Assembly (NCBI GenBank): GCA_037501455.1
Contig: CM074863.1
Span: forward strand, 14,442,001 to 14,506,000
Origin: Lantana camara
Taxonomy: Eukaryota; Streptophyta; Magnoliopsida; Lamiales; Verbenaceae
Direction of reading: 5' to 3'
Length of the DNA: 64,000 nt
The position numbers were made by a program, and so were the translations under genes. Positions 8,800 to 25,459 of the stretch are shown piece by piece. Under the pieces are notes generated by a model. It did no database searches, was not told the DNA's origin, and worked only from the letters and a program-made list of their open reading frames with translations. Each line of letters opens with the position of its first letter. The stretch's first letter is position 1.

Positions 8800-9681
8800 A
8801 AACATTTATAAATTTTAGGTCTTAGATGAAGAATATGCAAAACATAAAAAAACTTAGCAAAAAGACAAAATATGCACATGGAAGTTGCTCTTAGGGAGAG
8901 TGGAACACACCAAAGTTGAAATATAATTTCAACTCGCACTATAATTGCACTACATATAAAAATAAACACTAAAATTAAAAATAACCCCACAAAGACGGTT
9001 AAAAAGATTACACACACATCGAATGTGTCGAGCAAAAACTGTCCTCCAATTATTATTTTTTTCACCATATACAAATTGATTATATTGCCCTCTAATTACA
9101 AGGTCTTATTGACTTGACTTCATTAACTAACTGACAAGTGACAACCCACTTGCTTTGCTTATTCAACTTTTACATTTAAAAAATTGCCCTCTTTCGTCGT
9201 CCTCAACAATGAGGTGATGGTGACGCCGACCTTGACACCATGATTCTCCATTATAAAGTTTTGATTATTATTATCCTAAATTGGTAGGTATTTAATATAA
9301 ACTAAAGTAGATGGGATAACTCATAATTGATCTCCACTTTCTTCCCATTATCCCTTCCCCTGGCCTACACACAAACAAGATTGCCACTTTATATATGTAA
9401 AAAATATCAATGATCAAATGAATATGGTTCTTAATTCTTATTGGTACACTTTGATGTATAAATTATGTCTGCATGTTCGGCCGCCATGTGTGACTCTTGA
9501 CTTGTAGAATCGAAGTAGATACATCTGTATACGGGCTTAATCACAGGAGCCCACTTGAACACACTGTGATAGATATTTATATATATGATTGAAATTTGCA
9601 TAGATTGACCGAAATCCCCGAGTTATTACACACAGACAGTAGAAGAGTGAGTGTTCTTGTGTGTGTGAGAGAGAGAGAGAG
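8800..9681 (+). promoter_or_regulatory. spacer and putative promoter/5' UTR of the malic enzyme gene
   Basis: AT-rich DNA without a credible gene. A TATA-like run (ATTTATATATATGAT, about 9576-9590) lies about 100 bases before the malic enzyme ATG. A GA microsatellite (9665-9680) sits in the probable 5' UTR directly before the start. The viral copy ends about 880 bases upstream of the ATG, so viral promoter sequence lies about 2.9 kb away on the same strand. Confidence 0.45.
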
Positions 9682-13616
<3,935 letters not shown>

Positions 13617-14017
13617 AGAAGCCATCCAATTTGTTGAGTTTTGTGTTTTGTTTGCCAGTATTTTTCATGTGTGTGCATGAGTACCTTCTGAATGTTGTAA
13701 AATATGTTCCCTCTTTTTTAATTATTGTTTTTCTTTTTTGAGAATAATTAAGGGTTATTATCTATACTATTATATTAAGTATGGGAGACAAATAATAACG
13801 TTTCGTCTCGTGAACTCTGGTTTTTTTTTTTTAAATTTATTTATTATTTTCGTAGGCTTTACAAAAACTCCTCAAATGTACTATCTACAGCACAGAAGTA
13901 CTAGTAGGTACAATGAGTACTACAATATACAACTACAATCAACAAACATCTCCAGGTATCAACAAAACTGAAAACTGGACACCCCCTTTGCTACTGCTAC
14001 ATACATAATAATTAATA
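13617..14017. other. 3' flank of the malic enzyme gene
   Basis: Probable 3' UTR followed by AT-rich spacer up to the fold-back element. No gene is seen; the short ORF at 13738 is not credible. Confidence 0.4.
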
Positions 14018-15588
14018 GGGAAAATTACATCTACATCCCTCGTGGTTTGGGGTAATTACAAATAAGGACCTATTGTTTCGTTTTTTACAAATACACCCCT
14101 AACATTTGTATTCCGTCTGTGATCCTTGTAATTCCGTTAGGGTTCCGTTAAATATTCTGAATATACCCCCAAGGATTGTCATGTTATATTGTTAAACCTC
14201 AGGGTTTATTTTGTAAGAAATTATATACCTGAGGGACTAAATTGTAAGAATGTCCAAAAATTTCAAACTAGCCGTTTATAGTCGTTGGGATTGGACTACT
14301 ATATATATTTAGTCACGGTTTTAGCTTTTTAAAGCCAATTTTACATGGCTACTTTAAGAAATTCATCCCATATATATTATCAATGTTTGAAATATAGAAA
14401 AAAAAGATGTAGAGGACTTGTGGTTCATGCACAACAATTAAAGTGGTGGAGAAAAATAATTTAAATAAGAGGAGGCTATTTTATTGTTGTGATTTGCATG
14501 CCTTCTCACACCGGTGCACACCAATTGAAGAAGGCAGGGTTTGAAGCTCTATACTCTAATGAAGAACAAGAAGCAAGTAGTGTTAATTTCAAGTCAATAC
14601 AAGCCAGAGACTAAGAACAAGCAAAAAATAGCATATTTGTTATGAGACTTAGATATAGTCAATAAGTAGTCCTAACCGTTTATAACACGCTTAATATATT
14701 TCAATCATTCACACCCTCGCTAATTATTGATATATCACAAGCAAATAAAGTTTTTTTTTTTTTTTTTTTTTTTTATAATTATAACATCATTTTAATTACT
14801 TAGTTGTGGGGCACATACTCAAAATCCACAATGTTATACTTATTTTTCGATTCAGGTCGATCAAAATCTTTTTAGTTTCTGAATTGATCTTTTTTCTACG
14901 TTCACATATTAACAAAGGACGATCCTTCTCTTCTTATTCTAAGATTAGTAATTAAAAACTATAAATAAGCATGAGAAGAAAATTCTTTTGTTTTTCTTTA
15001 AAGGATTCAAGTATCTTAAAAGGTTAAAGAGTGCAATTAACACTACTTGCCTTTTATTCTTCATCAGAGCGTGGACCTTCAAACCTATCTTCTTCAATTG
15101 GTGTGCACCAGTGTGAGAAGCCATGCAAATCACAACAATAAAATAGTTCCCCTTTGTTTAAATTATTTTTCTCAACGACTGTGCATGAACCACAACTAAT
15201 TACTCTACATCTTTCTTTTCTATATTTCAAATATTGATAATATGTAAGAGATGAACTTCGTGATTAGCCAAGTAAAATTGGCTTCAAAAGGCTAAAACCC
15301 TGACCAAATATATATAAAAGTCCAATCCCAGTGGCTAGTTTGAAATTTTTGAACATTCTTACAATTTAGTCCCTCAGATATATAATTTTTTACAAAATGA
15401 GCCCTAAGGTTTAACAATATAACATGACAGTCCTTGGGGGTATATTTGGAATATTTAACGGAACCCTAACGGAATTACAAGGATCACAGACGGAATACAA
15501 ATGTTAGGGGTGTATTTGTAAAAAATGAAACAATAAGTTCTTATTTGTAATTACCCCAAACCACGAGGGATGTAGATGTAATTTTCCC
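14018..15588. mobile_element. fold-back MULE-type element with arms of about 560-600 bp
   Basis: Both ends begin GGGAAAATTACATC. Left and right arms (about 14018-14600 and 15010-15588) are inverted copies over their whole length at roughly 90% by eye. Nine-base flanks match 8 of 9 (14009-14017 and 15589-15597), the duplication length made by Mutator-like elements. The middle holds a T run of about 27 (14752-14774 region). No transposase is present. It shares its ends with the short element at 37318-37490. Confidence 0.85.
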
Positions 15589-15864
15589 TAAATAATATAT
15601 TACAATACAAGAAATCTCGAAATATTAACATAAAATCCAAGTCCTATGCAAATCAATCATTCTCCAAGAATGATTATAGTCCAAGAAAAAGAAATCATTA
15701 AAAAAGTTTCAAACCTATGACCTTCAATGCAATCTTTGACGCGGTGGATGACCCGTAGTTAAGCCTAATGGATGGCAGCTCACACCGGAACAAATCAAAT
15801 CCAAAACCGTAAAATGGGTTTTTAAATCACTCACACGTTTTACTTTAAAAATACTATAATAAGG

Positions 15865-17178
15865 CTAACATAGATATACTTGACATTGAAGGTAAATTTT
15901 GCCGATCCTGAATCCTGGAACCACCACGAAAGCCACCCGATTTTTGGAATCAAAAACCTCGTCGCTCAAACTCTCCATATATACTTCGGAAAAACGGTCT
16001 CCTTTCCTCACCTGGAAAATCGAAACCTCAGGATTGAAAGACATGGCCAAGAAGTGGAGTAACCAAACGCGCTTTGCCATCTCAACAAACGCTAAGAAAA
16101 AGGGCGTCTCCGGCAATACCCCGCCCGAGCCAACCATATCCCTATGATGCAAATTACCAAAAAGCCCTTCCTCCATCTTTGGATGCACGAGTTTCAAGTA
16201 CTTACTGCGACAAAATGATGCAAACAACGATTTAGGCTTCCAAGCCAAGTAATCAGCTGCCTCTACAAATCTCAGCTCCAAGAACCTCTCAAACGAAATC
16301 TGGGGCCCGACCCATTTTCTCTCTGGCCGGGCCTCAAAGTTTGGGTGGTTGAAACCATCAAACATTTTTCGACAAACAAAGGACTCCAACACAAAACATT
16401 TATGGTTCGGTCTCCATAAAGAAATCCCTGGCTGAATCAAACGGGCCGAGGCATCCAAATCCCAACCCGAATACTCCAATTCCCTTATGAGCAAATTCAC
16501 AAAGCTTCTGATGGATTTAACCGTCTGCCCATAATATGCAATAAAATGGCTAGGCCTTAAGGAGGACAATTTAGTAATTTCCTCTGGGCCCGGCATTTGT
16601 CTCTTTGGATTCAATCTCTTCTCGAGCAGCTTATTTTCACTCTCAGCTTCTTCCAATTTCTCTTTGAGAAAAGTTATCTCAGAATCTTTAAGTTTAAGCT
16701 GATAATCCAACTTCTTCCCCATAACCTCATACGTCTTCGAAAGGCTCTTCAATTCTTGAATTTCGGCCAAAACAAGAGTATTCTCAGGAGAAAAATCCTT
16801 CAAAAGCTTGTTCAAGTAACAGTACTTCAATTCAGACAACTTCTTCAGCTCAGAAACGATTGTCTGATCCGAGGATTGAATCGCATCAGCATCATACGGA
16901 GCTTGAGCAAGCTGCAAATGGGCATACGCAGCTTTTACGGTAGAAATGCCGGCGAAAAGCTTCGCGATGAAAGCTTCCTTAATCGCGTTACTCAGCTGCT
17001 TCTGCTCATCACGATCATCAAAGAACATAGAAATCTTGTTATCACTGGCTCTCGCTTTCTCGGTTAACTCTTCGTGTGGCGATACGCCGGCCGCGCCCCG
17101 TATGTGCAAAACCTTAGCAAACACCCGGCTCAATCGGCTTTTCCGCGGGGCAACAGCGGATGGCTTAACAGGTTCCAT
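15865..17178 (-). CDS. DUF641 / GRAVITROPIC IN THE LIGHT 1-type protein, 437 aa
   Basis: Single-exon plant protein of the DUF641 (GIL1/IRKI-like) family, which in Arabidopsis includes proteins linked to light-dependent gravitropism and to a receptor-kinase partner. The N-terminus has basic residues (KSRLSRVFAKVL). The DUF641 block (about residues 50-175) includes KEAFIAKLFAGISTVKAAYAHLQLAQAPYD, split here by description only at its key AYAHLQ and QAPYD motifs. A coiled coil follows (about 160-195, LKEKLEEAESENKLLEKRL). The C-terminal conserved domain runs through FVEMAKRVWLLHFLA and ends near VVPGFRIG...QVYLC. Length is close to family members of about 450-560 aa. No break is seen. The specific role cannot be read from sequence. 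Confidence 0.85.
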   Translation of the reverse strand: MEPVKPSAVAPRKSRLSRVFAKVLHIRGAAGVSPHEELTEKARASDNKISMFFDDRDEQKQLSNAIKEAFIAKLFAGISTVKAAYAHLQLAQAPYDADAIQSSDQTIVSELKKLSELKYCYLNKLLKDFSPENTLVLAEIQELKSLSKTYEVMGKKLDYQLKLKDSEITFLKEKLEEAESENKLLEKRLNPKRQMPGPEEITKLSSLRPSHFIAYYGQTVKSIRSFVNLLIRELEYSGWDLDASARLIQPGISLWRPNHKCFVLESFVCRKMFDGFNHPNFEARPERKWVGPQISFERFLELRFVEAADYLAWKPKSLFASFCRSKYLKLVHPKMEEGLFGNLHHRDMVGSGGVLPETPFFLAFVEMAKRVWLLHFLAMSFNPEVSIFQVRKGDRFSEVYMESLSDEVFDSKNRVAFVVVPGFRIGKIYLQCQVYLC

Positions 17179-17800
17179 CTAAATAATCAAGAAAATCAAA
17201 GAGAATGATAGATATATCCGTAAGGAAAGTGGAGTCTTGTGTATAAAAATGGCAATAATGAGAACATTGAGAAGGAATATTTTTAGTTAAGTAGAGAAGA
17301 ATGTTTATGTAAACGACAATGATGACTGAAAATTGAAAAAACTGTACGAGATGAGCGTGTTTTCAGTAAAGAGAAGGAAATAAAGCTGTGCATGCTTTAT
17401 CTCTTAGACCGAGGAGTCCATCAAAAGCACAATAGAAATTAGTTTTCAAGAAAAGTGGACTCAACGGGACGAAACACAGTAGAAAGAGGCATGAAAAGGA
17501 ACATTATAAGAAAAAGCTTCATGTTTTGATTGCCTGCTGCTATTTTAATCGCATAAAGCTAAAGCAATTGTAGCATGAGTGCTTATTGAGGTACTTAATT
17601 AGACATAAGTAAATGTATTTTCTCAATATTCTTGTTATAGTCGGTGGGGTCAAATTTTTTTTCTTAACCTGAAATATCACACATGTTGCAGAATGTGCAA
17701 ATCATTAATTTCATTAAATTAATACAACTATGCAACAAATATGAATTCCAAATCCCTACAATAATGTTAACAGATTCTTCCAAATCTTTACCCACACAAA
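17179..17800. other. upstream region of the DUF641 gene, no gene seen
   Basis: AT-rich spacer holding the 5' UTR and promoter of the minus-strand DUF641 gene. No coding frame or clear element was found. Confidence 0.4.
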
Positions 17801-17811
17801 GAATTTGAAAT

Positions 17812-18010
17812 CAGTTTCACATAAAATCTCCTATCTTACACCGAGGGGGAAAAGAAAAAAAAAAAATCAAAAACCATTTTCACATAAATTCTCCTCAAAT
17901 GGGAAAATTCATTTTCACATAAAAATCTTCTATCTTCCACGAAAAATGGGAAAAAGGAAAAAGAATCAGAAACATTTTCACATAAAAATCTTCTATCTTA
18001 CACGAAAATC
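17812..18010. repeat. short imperfect tandem repeat, about four copies
   Basis: Four imperfect copies of a TTTTCACATAAA(A)ATCTTCTATC-like unit separated by A-rich spacers of the AATGGGAAAA type. The ORF through it and the G-rich stretch at 18050-18220 looks like chance. Confidence 0.5.
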
Positions 18011-18220
18011 ATTTTCTGCTTCTCACGCGAATTTGTCGTGGCTAGACGATAGAGGCGCTGGAGTGATTGGCTGGTGCTGGGATTGGGAGATGGTGGTGGG
18101 CGTCGGAGAGAGGTGGTGGAGATCTGGTGGAGGGCGGCGGAGAGAGGTGGCGATGAGCTTATGGAGGTGGTCATTTGGAGAGAAATGGTGGTGGGATCCT
18201 CCAAAAAGGCGCAAGAAGTA

Positions 18221-19170
18221 GAAAATGACATTTAGGTCCTCATATTGTTAAATTTTTTTTAACTAATATAACATTATCTTATATTGTTTATTTATCATAA
18301 TTTAGTAATTATACTAAATATAATTATAAAATATATATTAATATCAAAATTAATTTTAATATATTTAAATAATAGTTAATTTGTGCACGTAAATGAGTGT
18401 CCTGAATTAATAATCTTAATAAATGAATTTTGAGTATTTCTTATCATCTCTCTGTCGGTTACATCGTATATGGTTTAGATTTGTTTTGGAAACCCTTCCT
18501 ATATGGATGACATCCATGGAATTTCGACAGATTTTTTGTGATGGTAATACTACTATGGGAAAATTTTAGCTCAAATTTGGCTCTATAAATGTAAATTTTT
18601 TATGGTTATATATACCATTTGATTTGTCTTCGTCTTAAATTTTCTACTAAGCTTAAAATATTTGTTTTTAGCTAAAATCTTAAATCTGGCAGACTCACAT
18701 TATGAATACACCTTAAAAATCACATAATGTAGTCCTTTGTTTTGAAACCTCTACTAATACAAAGAAGCATAATTGTTTGTCACAAACTCCCTACTACACC
18801 AAAATTAAGCAATCACTCGTACAAATTACAAAATCATCGATTTAATTATGCCGCATACGCGTTTGATATTTTGATTTATCAAAAGCAATCAATCGTACAA
18901 ATCACAAAATCATCGATTTAATTATGCCGCATACGCGTTTGATATTTTGATTTATCAATTAGTTACTAATTAACCGATAAAATAAATAAAGTATAAAGAC
19001 AAATTATGGTCCCAATTTCAACTTTCATTTAGTCCAAGAGAATAATATGCAACATATATAAATACAAATAATAGTAATTATAATATTATTAATATTATGT
19101 TGAAGTTTCAAAAAATGGAGATCAAGCTAGATTCCAGAGTACCATTATTTGTTCTGAAAATATACTATAT
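18221..19170 (+). repeat. segment shared with 38328-38854
   Basis: From GACATTTAGGTCCTCATATT to CTGAAAATATA the sequence matches 38328-38854 in the same orientation and order. The central part (about 18590-18985) is missing from the other copy. It contains a 76-bp tandem duplication (18807-18958). There is no coding potential. It lies just downstream of the minus-strand RING gene and may be an uncharacterised non-autonomous element. Confidence 0.75.
18807..18958. repeat. two-copy 76-bp tandem duplication
   Basis: Two near-identical adjacent copies, each containing ATCATCGATTTAATTATGCC and CATACGCGTTTGATATT; they differ at only a few positions. Confidence 0.85.
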
Positions 19171-19288
19171 GCCAAATACAGAAAGAATTTCACTTAGCAT
19201 TCTGTCCATACTAATGTAATCAGGAATCGAACAGTAAAAAAAGAACTATTATAACCCACAATTTCTTTGACAAGAAAAGTCCAATAAA

Positions 19289-19624
19289 TTAAATCTGCTC
19301 TAGACAAGTTCCCGTGGTGCTCGCGGCGACCATGGTGGCGGCGGAAATATGGAACCGGCACAAGGGGCAAGAGCCATCGACTAAGAGCCACCGTGCAATA
19401 CAATCTGAATGAAAAATATGGCCACAGGGTACTCGCTTCGCACAGCCACCTTTTTGGAAGCTCTCCATGCATATTGCACAATCGCCGCCGTCTGCAACCA
19501 CCGTGGCCATCCCCTCCACTAGCTGGTCCGCCGCCGCCGATTCATCATCAAGGGATGAAATTTCCGGCGGCGCGAGAGCCGCGTCGAGATCAAATCGATC
19601 ATCTATTGGAATTTGCGGCAACAT
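19289..19624 (-). CDS. small RING-H2 finger protein, 111 aa
   Basis: Probable E3 ubiquitin ligase. The RING-H2 finger is complete: Cys49, Cys52, Cys67, His69, His72, Cys75, Cys86 and Cys89 (C3H2C3), with the CPLC end typical of plant ATL/RING-H2 proteins. The N-terminal 48 residues are acidic and Ala-rich with no membrane segment, so it is probably soluble. Substrates cannot be inferred. A TATA box (CTATAAATA on the minus strand, 19684-19692) lies about 60 bases upstream of the ATG, which supports a real small gene. Confidence 0.75.
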   Translation of the reverse strand: MLPQIPIDDRFDLDAALAPPEISSLDDESAAADQLVEGMATVVADGGDCAICMESFQKGGCAKRVPCGHIFHSDCIARWLLVDGSCPLCRFHISAATMVAASTTGTCLEQI

Positions 19625-19681
19625 GATATTGTTATGTTAAGAATTAATTATATAGGAGCTCTAAAATTAAAAGATATTCCA

Positions 19682-19693
19682 AGTATTTATAGA
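19682..19693 (-). promoter_or_regulatory. TATA box of the small RING-H2 gene
   Basis: CTATAAATACTT on the minus strand, about 60 bases before the start codon at 19624. Confidence 0.5.
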
Positions 19694-19699
19694 TTAGTG

Positions 19700-20580
19700 G
19701 TGGGAATGGGATTGGGTGGTGGCGCAAGCTCGAATTAATGGTCGGTTTTTGTACACAAAAAGTGGCACGAAAATAATAAAGAAAGCCTCCCACTTTGGCA
19801 ATTTGACTTTCATAATATTAAATGGAGGAGAGGCTAATAAGTGGCCAAATTGGGTTAATTAAGTAGTTCTCACGAAATAAAATTGATCAAATATTGGGGG
19901 GTTCACTTAGTACATTTGGATCAAAAAATTATAAAATACATGTATTGTTCTTCCTAGATAAGGCTTATGGTTTACCAGCTAACACCTTATATTGTTGCAT
20001 ATCCTATTTTAAATTTGAGACAATGTATGAAACAATGACTTTATTTCTAGGGTGCTTTAATATCAATATAGTATAAGTGTATAACAAAAGAGTTATATCA
20101 ATTGTTTAACTCTTCCTTGAGCCTGGGCTCCTTTGTGCACAAAAAAAAAACAAAAAACAAAGAAGTATATCAATGATTATCTAATTAATTACTGAGCTGG
20201 AAGCAAGGGTCGGATATAGTCTTCCAACATCTAAAACCTCAATATGATTAAAAAAAATCTTGAGACACATCCAGGACGACCTTAGAAAAAATTCAGAAAT
20301 CATAAAAAGTCACCGTAGTAAAAGCAATAAGCATTTGAAAAAAAAAAGTAATAAGTAAAAAAATAATAAATTGAGTGTTTGTAGAGAAAAGTTGATAATC
20401 ATTTTTAATTTTTGTAAATTACTATTTTATTCTGAAATACTTTGAAATATTTTTGGGTGTTATAATACGACATAAGGATTATATTAAATATAAATTATTA
20501 TAATTTTGTACAAAATTATTTATAATAATCAAACAAAGAATTGTTTTACGGTATTTCAATGCGTTGGATTCGGATTCAAA
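19700..20580. other. intergenic AT-rich DNA
   Basis: Promoter side of the RING gene followed by AT-rich DNA with A runs. No gene or clear repeat was found. Confidence 0.4.
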
Positions 20581-20589
20581 TGTCCGGAA

Positions 20590-23530
20590 TTCCCTTGGAC
20601 CAATCAAAACCTTTTTCTTCTCTCTCTCTCTCTCCTTTCCCAACTCTCTCTCATCACTATTCACACGAGACACAAACGAGCTCGGAACTCAGCCGTTTCT
20701 CGATGGATTTCGACGAATGAATAGTCATTTTTTATGAGCTCAACGAGATGAACACAACCGTACCAATTTCGTGGCCCGACGATAAGCGACGACGAGTTCA
20801 TCTCGGGTGGGGGAAGCTGTCACTTCTCCGGTGGTTAATGCAGCTTCCGGTGATCTTTTGCGACGGAGATTGGTGGGGTTAGGTGCGCCACTCCCCGGTG
20901 CACCGTTTCGCATTGGAGGCGGTGGTGTACGCGTCGGTGAAAGCTTGCGACGGCGGCGCATGACACTATAGCAATTTTGTTTCCCGGCTTTCAGCGGTCT
21001 TTTCCGACGAAGGGGTACCTTTCCGGGACGTGTTCGACATGGTGAGTCCGTTTCTGGCCTTGGATTAAGCTGAAAGTGGCCGAAAATGGTGGTTTTCTGG
21101 GAATGATGGCGGCGCGCAACGTATGATGGAAATGGCGTCAGAGAATGGAGCTCCGGTGACCCTTGGACGACGAGACCTTAAGGACGTTTGACAGGTTCGT
21201 TGAGGCGAGTCGATCGGGGGTGGTGGTCCCGCCTGAAACTCGCCTGATTGGCGGCGACGCAGTGGCGGAATGCGGTGGAGGTCAGCTCTGGCAACTTTTT
21301 CGGTGAATAGCATATAGGTTTTGCAGGCCTCGTCACGGGGTAAGTCAATGCAATTTACGGATTTTATTTTCGTTCACCGGTTTGAAAGTAATTTGGATTT
21401 GAAGATTTTGGGGTTTTCGTAATTCGTATTCTTGGATTTGAAATTGGGGATGATTGGCTTGGAATTTTTAAAAATTAATCAAAGATTTCGAGCGGCACGA
21501 AGACTACATTCTCGGGTGATTTTTCGGGATTTTTTCGTCAGTTCCGGCGGGAGGCGACCGAATACTTTTTCGGCGCCTCTTCTGGCGGTCTGCAAATAAT
21601 TTGTCCGCCTCGTTGTGATGAGTCCAACGTCACTTATTGTTCATTAATCGGATGGTCGGTTTATTTCTTACGAATTATTTTGTATATTTGAGATTAATTG
21701 GTTTAGTTGTTTTAAATGCAAATTAATTGTTAATTGCTCGCTTTGTCGATCGAGATGTACTCCAATGTATATGAAATCATGTAATAAATGAATTATGATA
21801 TATATTGATGTTCCGATTTGCAATTTGAATCCCGATATGTCGAATTTGAGCTATTTGTCTAACTTGAAGGGGGTGTTGGTGTAATTTTTGAATAATATGA
21901 AATTGTATGACTTGAATTACTCAATCCTTGTCCTTTAAAAACGAGCATGCTATTATTGACTACTTAGAAATAAGTTACCGTGCTATGTATGATTAAATTA
22001 GAAATTTTTATATGTAAGAAATGATTTATTTGTACGAATATGATTCGGGTATGCAATATATGAATTGATTATGCAATGTATGCTTTATTTATGCAAAGGA
22101 ATGACTTGATTGGGATTCGTTATATGCTTCTTTGACTAATTGCATCTTTTAACGAATAGTTGTAAATTGTAACTTGTTTTTATGTGATAGTTAGATAGGT
22201 ATATTATCTATTTGACCTTGCAATATGTGAATTTTATATGAAATGTGTTATATGAATGCAAAAGGCTTGTTCTGCGAATGTGCATCGTATGTATCTTATT
22301 TTGTGCATCTATGAGCATTGTCGTGCGTCTTTGTGGTTCATTCTTGAGTATGAGTCCTTCATTTTGTGTTCAGTTTGGTACATGTGCACTCGGAGTAGGT
22401 CTTGTAGGTTCCGGGATGAACAGTTTGCTTTGTCTTCAGCTTCGTTTGGTGCCAAGTGTGGTTAGGATATAGTTTAACCCTACTGCAACATGCTCATTTT
22501 CGAATGCATGCGACTTATAAGCCTTATGTATATGTAAATATGTGTGGAGTACGTATCTTGATGGTTTTGCTATACGTTTGAAAGTATAAACGCTATGTAT
22601 GAGCCTATGTATGCTTGTTCTCGGTTTTGATATGATCTTGAGGTAAGCATATGCATGGTATGTATGTACGATATGATAAGTACGATATGCATGAGTTATG
22701 TTTGTCCGTAGCGGGTTTTGTACTTGAACTTGACTTGATGGGCTTCGGAGATTGTGGGTAAGGAGCACCCGGGATGGCCAATGGGCCGCCGGGCACACCT
22801 CCTGTGCATAGTCTCTACTTGAAGGACGAGCCGGAACCCACTAGGAGGTTTGGTGGGGAATGGAGTCCTCAGACGTGAGTGTCATGAAACTCACAACCTG
22901 CTTGTACTTGCTTGTATAGCTAGGGTGTGCACACCCTTCCATCACCCAGAGGAGAGGTAGGCTTGCTTGTATTTGTTTATGTCTTGAATTTGTTTTGACA
23001 CGACTTGTCTTGGAAGTAAGGTTGGAATTTGAGCTCGTACTCGCCGAGCGTTTTGTCGGTTATGTTTAAGTTCATGAAATGGTGGTAGATTCATAAATTA
23101 AGATAAAATTTGGATTATTATTATTAACCTAATAAGATAAGCTTATAATGTATGCCAAGTTTGACTAGTTATGAATGTACACTTTGAGATACGTAAGCTA
23201 AGTCCTGTTTTGTTAAGTCAACCTCTATGTATATATATTATCACGAGCAAATATTTTGGTGTGCAATAACTAATCCCAGTTTCACAAACATTTATTTTTG
23301 AACGTGTTGTGGTCCTATGTATATGTAGGTGTGTGTGGGTAGCCCCTCACTCAATCTTTAGACTGACCCCTCCCATTCCCATGTTTTTAGTTTGCAGGAT
23401 TTTCTTTGGAGTTCGAGCTTGGCGGCGTTTGCCAGTCTTTAGAGTCTGTTTTGAGTCGAGTTTTTTGTATTCGTTCGTATGGCGGCCCGAACCGGGGCCT
23501 CCATATACCCACGGGACCGGGCGTCAGGTG
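20590..23530 (+). mobile_element. LTR-like fragment (Ty3/gypsy type), plus orientation
   Basis: No conserved protein is present. The texture is that of a long plant gypsy LTR: a CT-rich leader, a GC-rich tract (20740-21330), a TA-rich tract, then the GGGATGGCCAATGGGCCGCC and GTGTGCACACCCTTCCATCA segments (22770-22950) familiar from chromovirus LTRs. Boundaries are not resolved. The ORFs here are short and out of context. The assignment rests on recollection of LTR texture, so confidence is moderate to low. Confidence 0.4.
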
Positions 23531-25140
23531 ATACCAGTCACGCCACATTACCTGTATAAACACTAATACAAAAGCCATATCTAATTCAGAAATATATTAC
23601 ATTAAGGATATTCAGTGTCAACACACTTATTTACAACCCTTATTGTCCAAGATTAAAAATATTGTACATTATTCGTCACCCTAGGTTGACTAGACTATCT
23701 CAGCCACCAATATTTACACCTGAGATGTAGTCACTACTTTATTCAAACCAATATGTACGCTATGCACAGTATCACCCTTAGCTCAATTCCCATTTCCAGT
23801 ATCGCATCCTCTAATAGCACATTCTGGAGAACAAAACGAAATAAAAGGAAATATAGGGTGAGTCAAATGACTCAGTGGGAGTTATCACAATAATCAAGAA
23901 CAGAAAGATAGCAGAGCAAATCAGAAGAATAACGATAACAACGATAACAAGATAAAGAACAGGGTAAACAGATAATGTTCACTGAGGGTCAACGTTATAG
24001 GTCCCGCCTTGTATCGCCTTCCCAGATGATCAGTCCAGGCAGTAGTCAGTGGCAGTGGACAGTACAGAGACCAGCGACGCACGCATGGTCATTCCCAGGG
24101 AGCCACCCTAGGAATTAACGAACTTTGGGGTCCCCACAGTCGTTGTTCTCCTTCACATTGGTTTACAGAATCGGTTACAGAATCAGGCTTAGGTAGGTTT
24201 AGGGTAGGCTTACAAAGCAGCTCAAATGAAATGGCTATCAATCAGAGGTTTAGAACACAAGGCAGTGAACATGCAGTAATCAGTACAATAATAACTCAAT
24301 GAATAGATCAACAGACAGTAACAGATCAATGAACAATTCAGAAGACATTTCAGATAATAGATAATAAATAGTTCAAAAGGTAATTTAGACAATTTAAGGA
24401 GCAAAGCAAAAGATAAGCTAAGGAACAATTCAAGAATAATGAAAAATATAGAATACTATAAGTAAAGAGAAAGAGATCATGGTACGAGGATTATGTTTTG
24501 TCTCCAGCAAGAAGGGGTTATTCCCACCTGTCAATCAGGGCTGTTGAGCTTCGTAGTCAGTTTGCTGCTGCTCTGAATTACCTGACAAGAATAAGGTAAT
24601 TGGCTAAGCTCATATTCGGTTGTTCGTGATTAATAATTTCTAAATATTGATTTCCTAATATTTTGACATCAATTGATTAATCTTAGTGTGTTTAATAACA
24701 AGTCTGTTTATCACTAACTTATTCTTAACACAATTTATAATAATTAAGTTGATAAGCAAGTTTATAAAATTATTGCGAATATTTATTAACAATTATATAA
24801 GTTCAGATAGATATTTAAATAATATTATAAAATATCCCTTAGTCCTTAAATTAATCTAATGTGTCCAATAGATTCCATCGTGTGGGGCCCACGTCAAGGT
24901 ACAAGTCAAAATAGATTTAAAATCAAGGTGAATCTTGAATTATTCTTTACAATTATTTAATCACACTCATTATTATAAGGGCATTAGTCATTATACATGT
25001 TACTGTACTAATTTTAAAAATCAAGTTCAAAGTCTAATTAATTCTTATAATTAAAAAATCGTAATTATAGCCATTAACATATTCCTGATCGTAATCATGA
25101 TTACCAAAATCAAATCCAATATCTTTGTTAAGAGTTTACT
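23531..25140 (-). mobile_element. LTR-retrotransposon-derived sequence, probably minus orientation
   Basis: No coding frame. On the minus strand it carries an ACTCCCACTGAGTCATTTGA stretch (about 23865-23885) and other LTR-like features. It sits between the plus-strand LTR-like fragment and a minus-strand gag-like ORF, so it may belong to the same broken element as the latter. Confidence 0.35.
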
Positions 25141-25150
25141 GTTACAGTTA

Positions 25151-25253
<103 letters not shown>

Positions 25254-25459
25254 TTTATACATAATTAAGTTCCAATCCGTAACGACCGTCTACCGAATCA
25301 TCAATATTATCACACGGATGGGTTCAGGAGATCAAGAATTATTTTCTGATATTTATCCGGCGAGTCGCCGTCACCGGACCACCGCCGGACCACCACCTGC
25401 CGGTACTGTCTCACCCCCGGCTGGCCCACAGCCTGGTGGCCAGTCTCTAATGGCACTAA

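Noticed and set aside
17805..18221. 138-codon plus-strand frame
   Set aside because: It runs through short tandem repeats and a G-rich low-complexity tract; no conserved residues.
20740..21313. GC-rich minus-strand frames with Arg and Pro
   Set aside because: Low-complexity translations of a GC-rich LTR-like stretch without domain or splice context.
23520..23550. Quasi-palindromic GGCGTCAGGTGATACCAGTC as a primer site
   Set aside because: It matches only the first eight bases of the tRNA-complementary sequence, and no LTR end could be fixed beside it.
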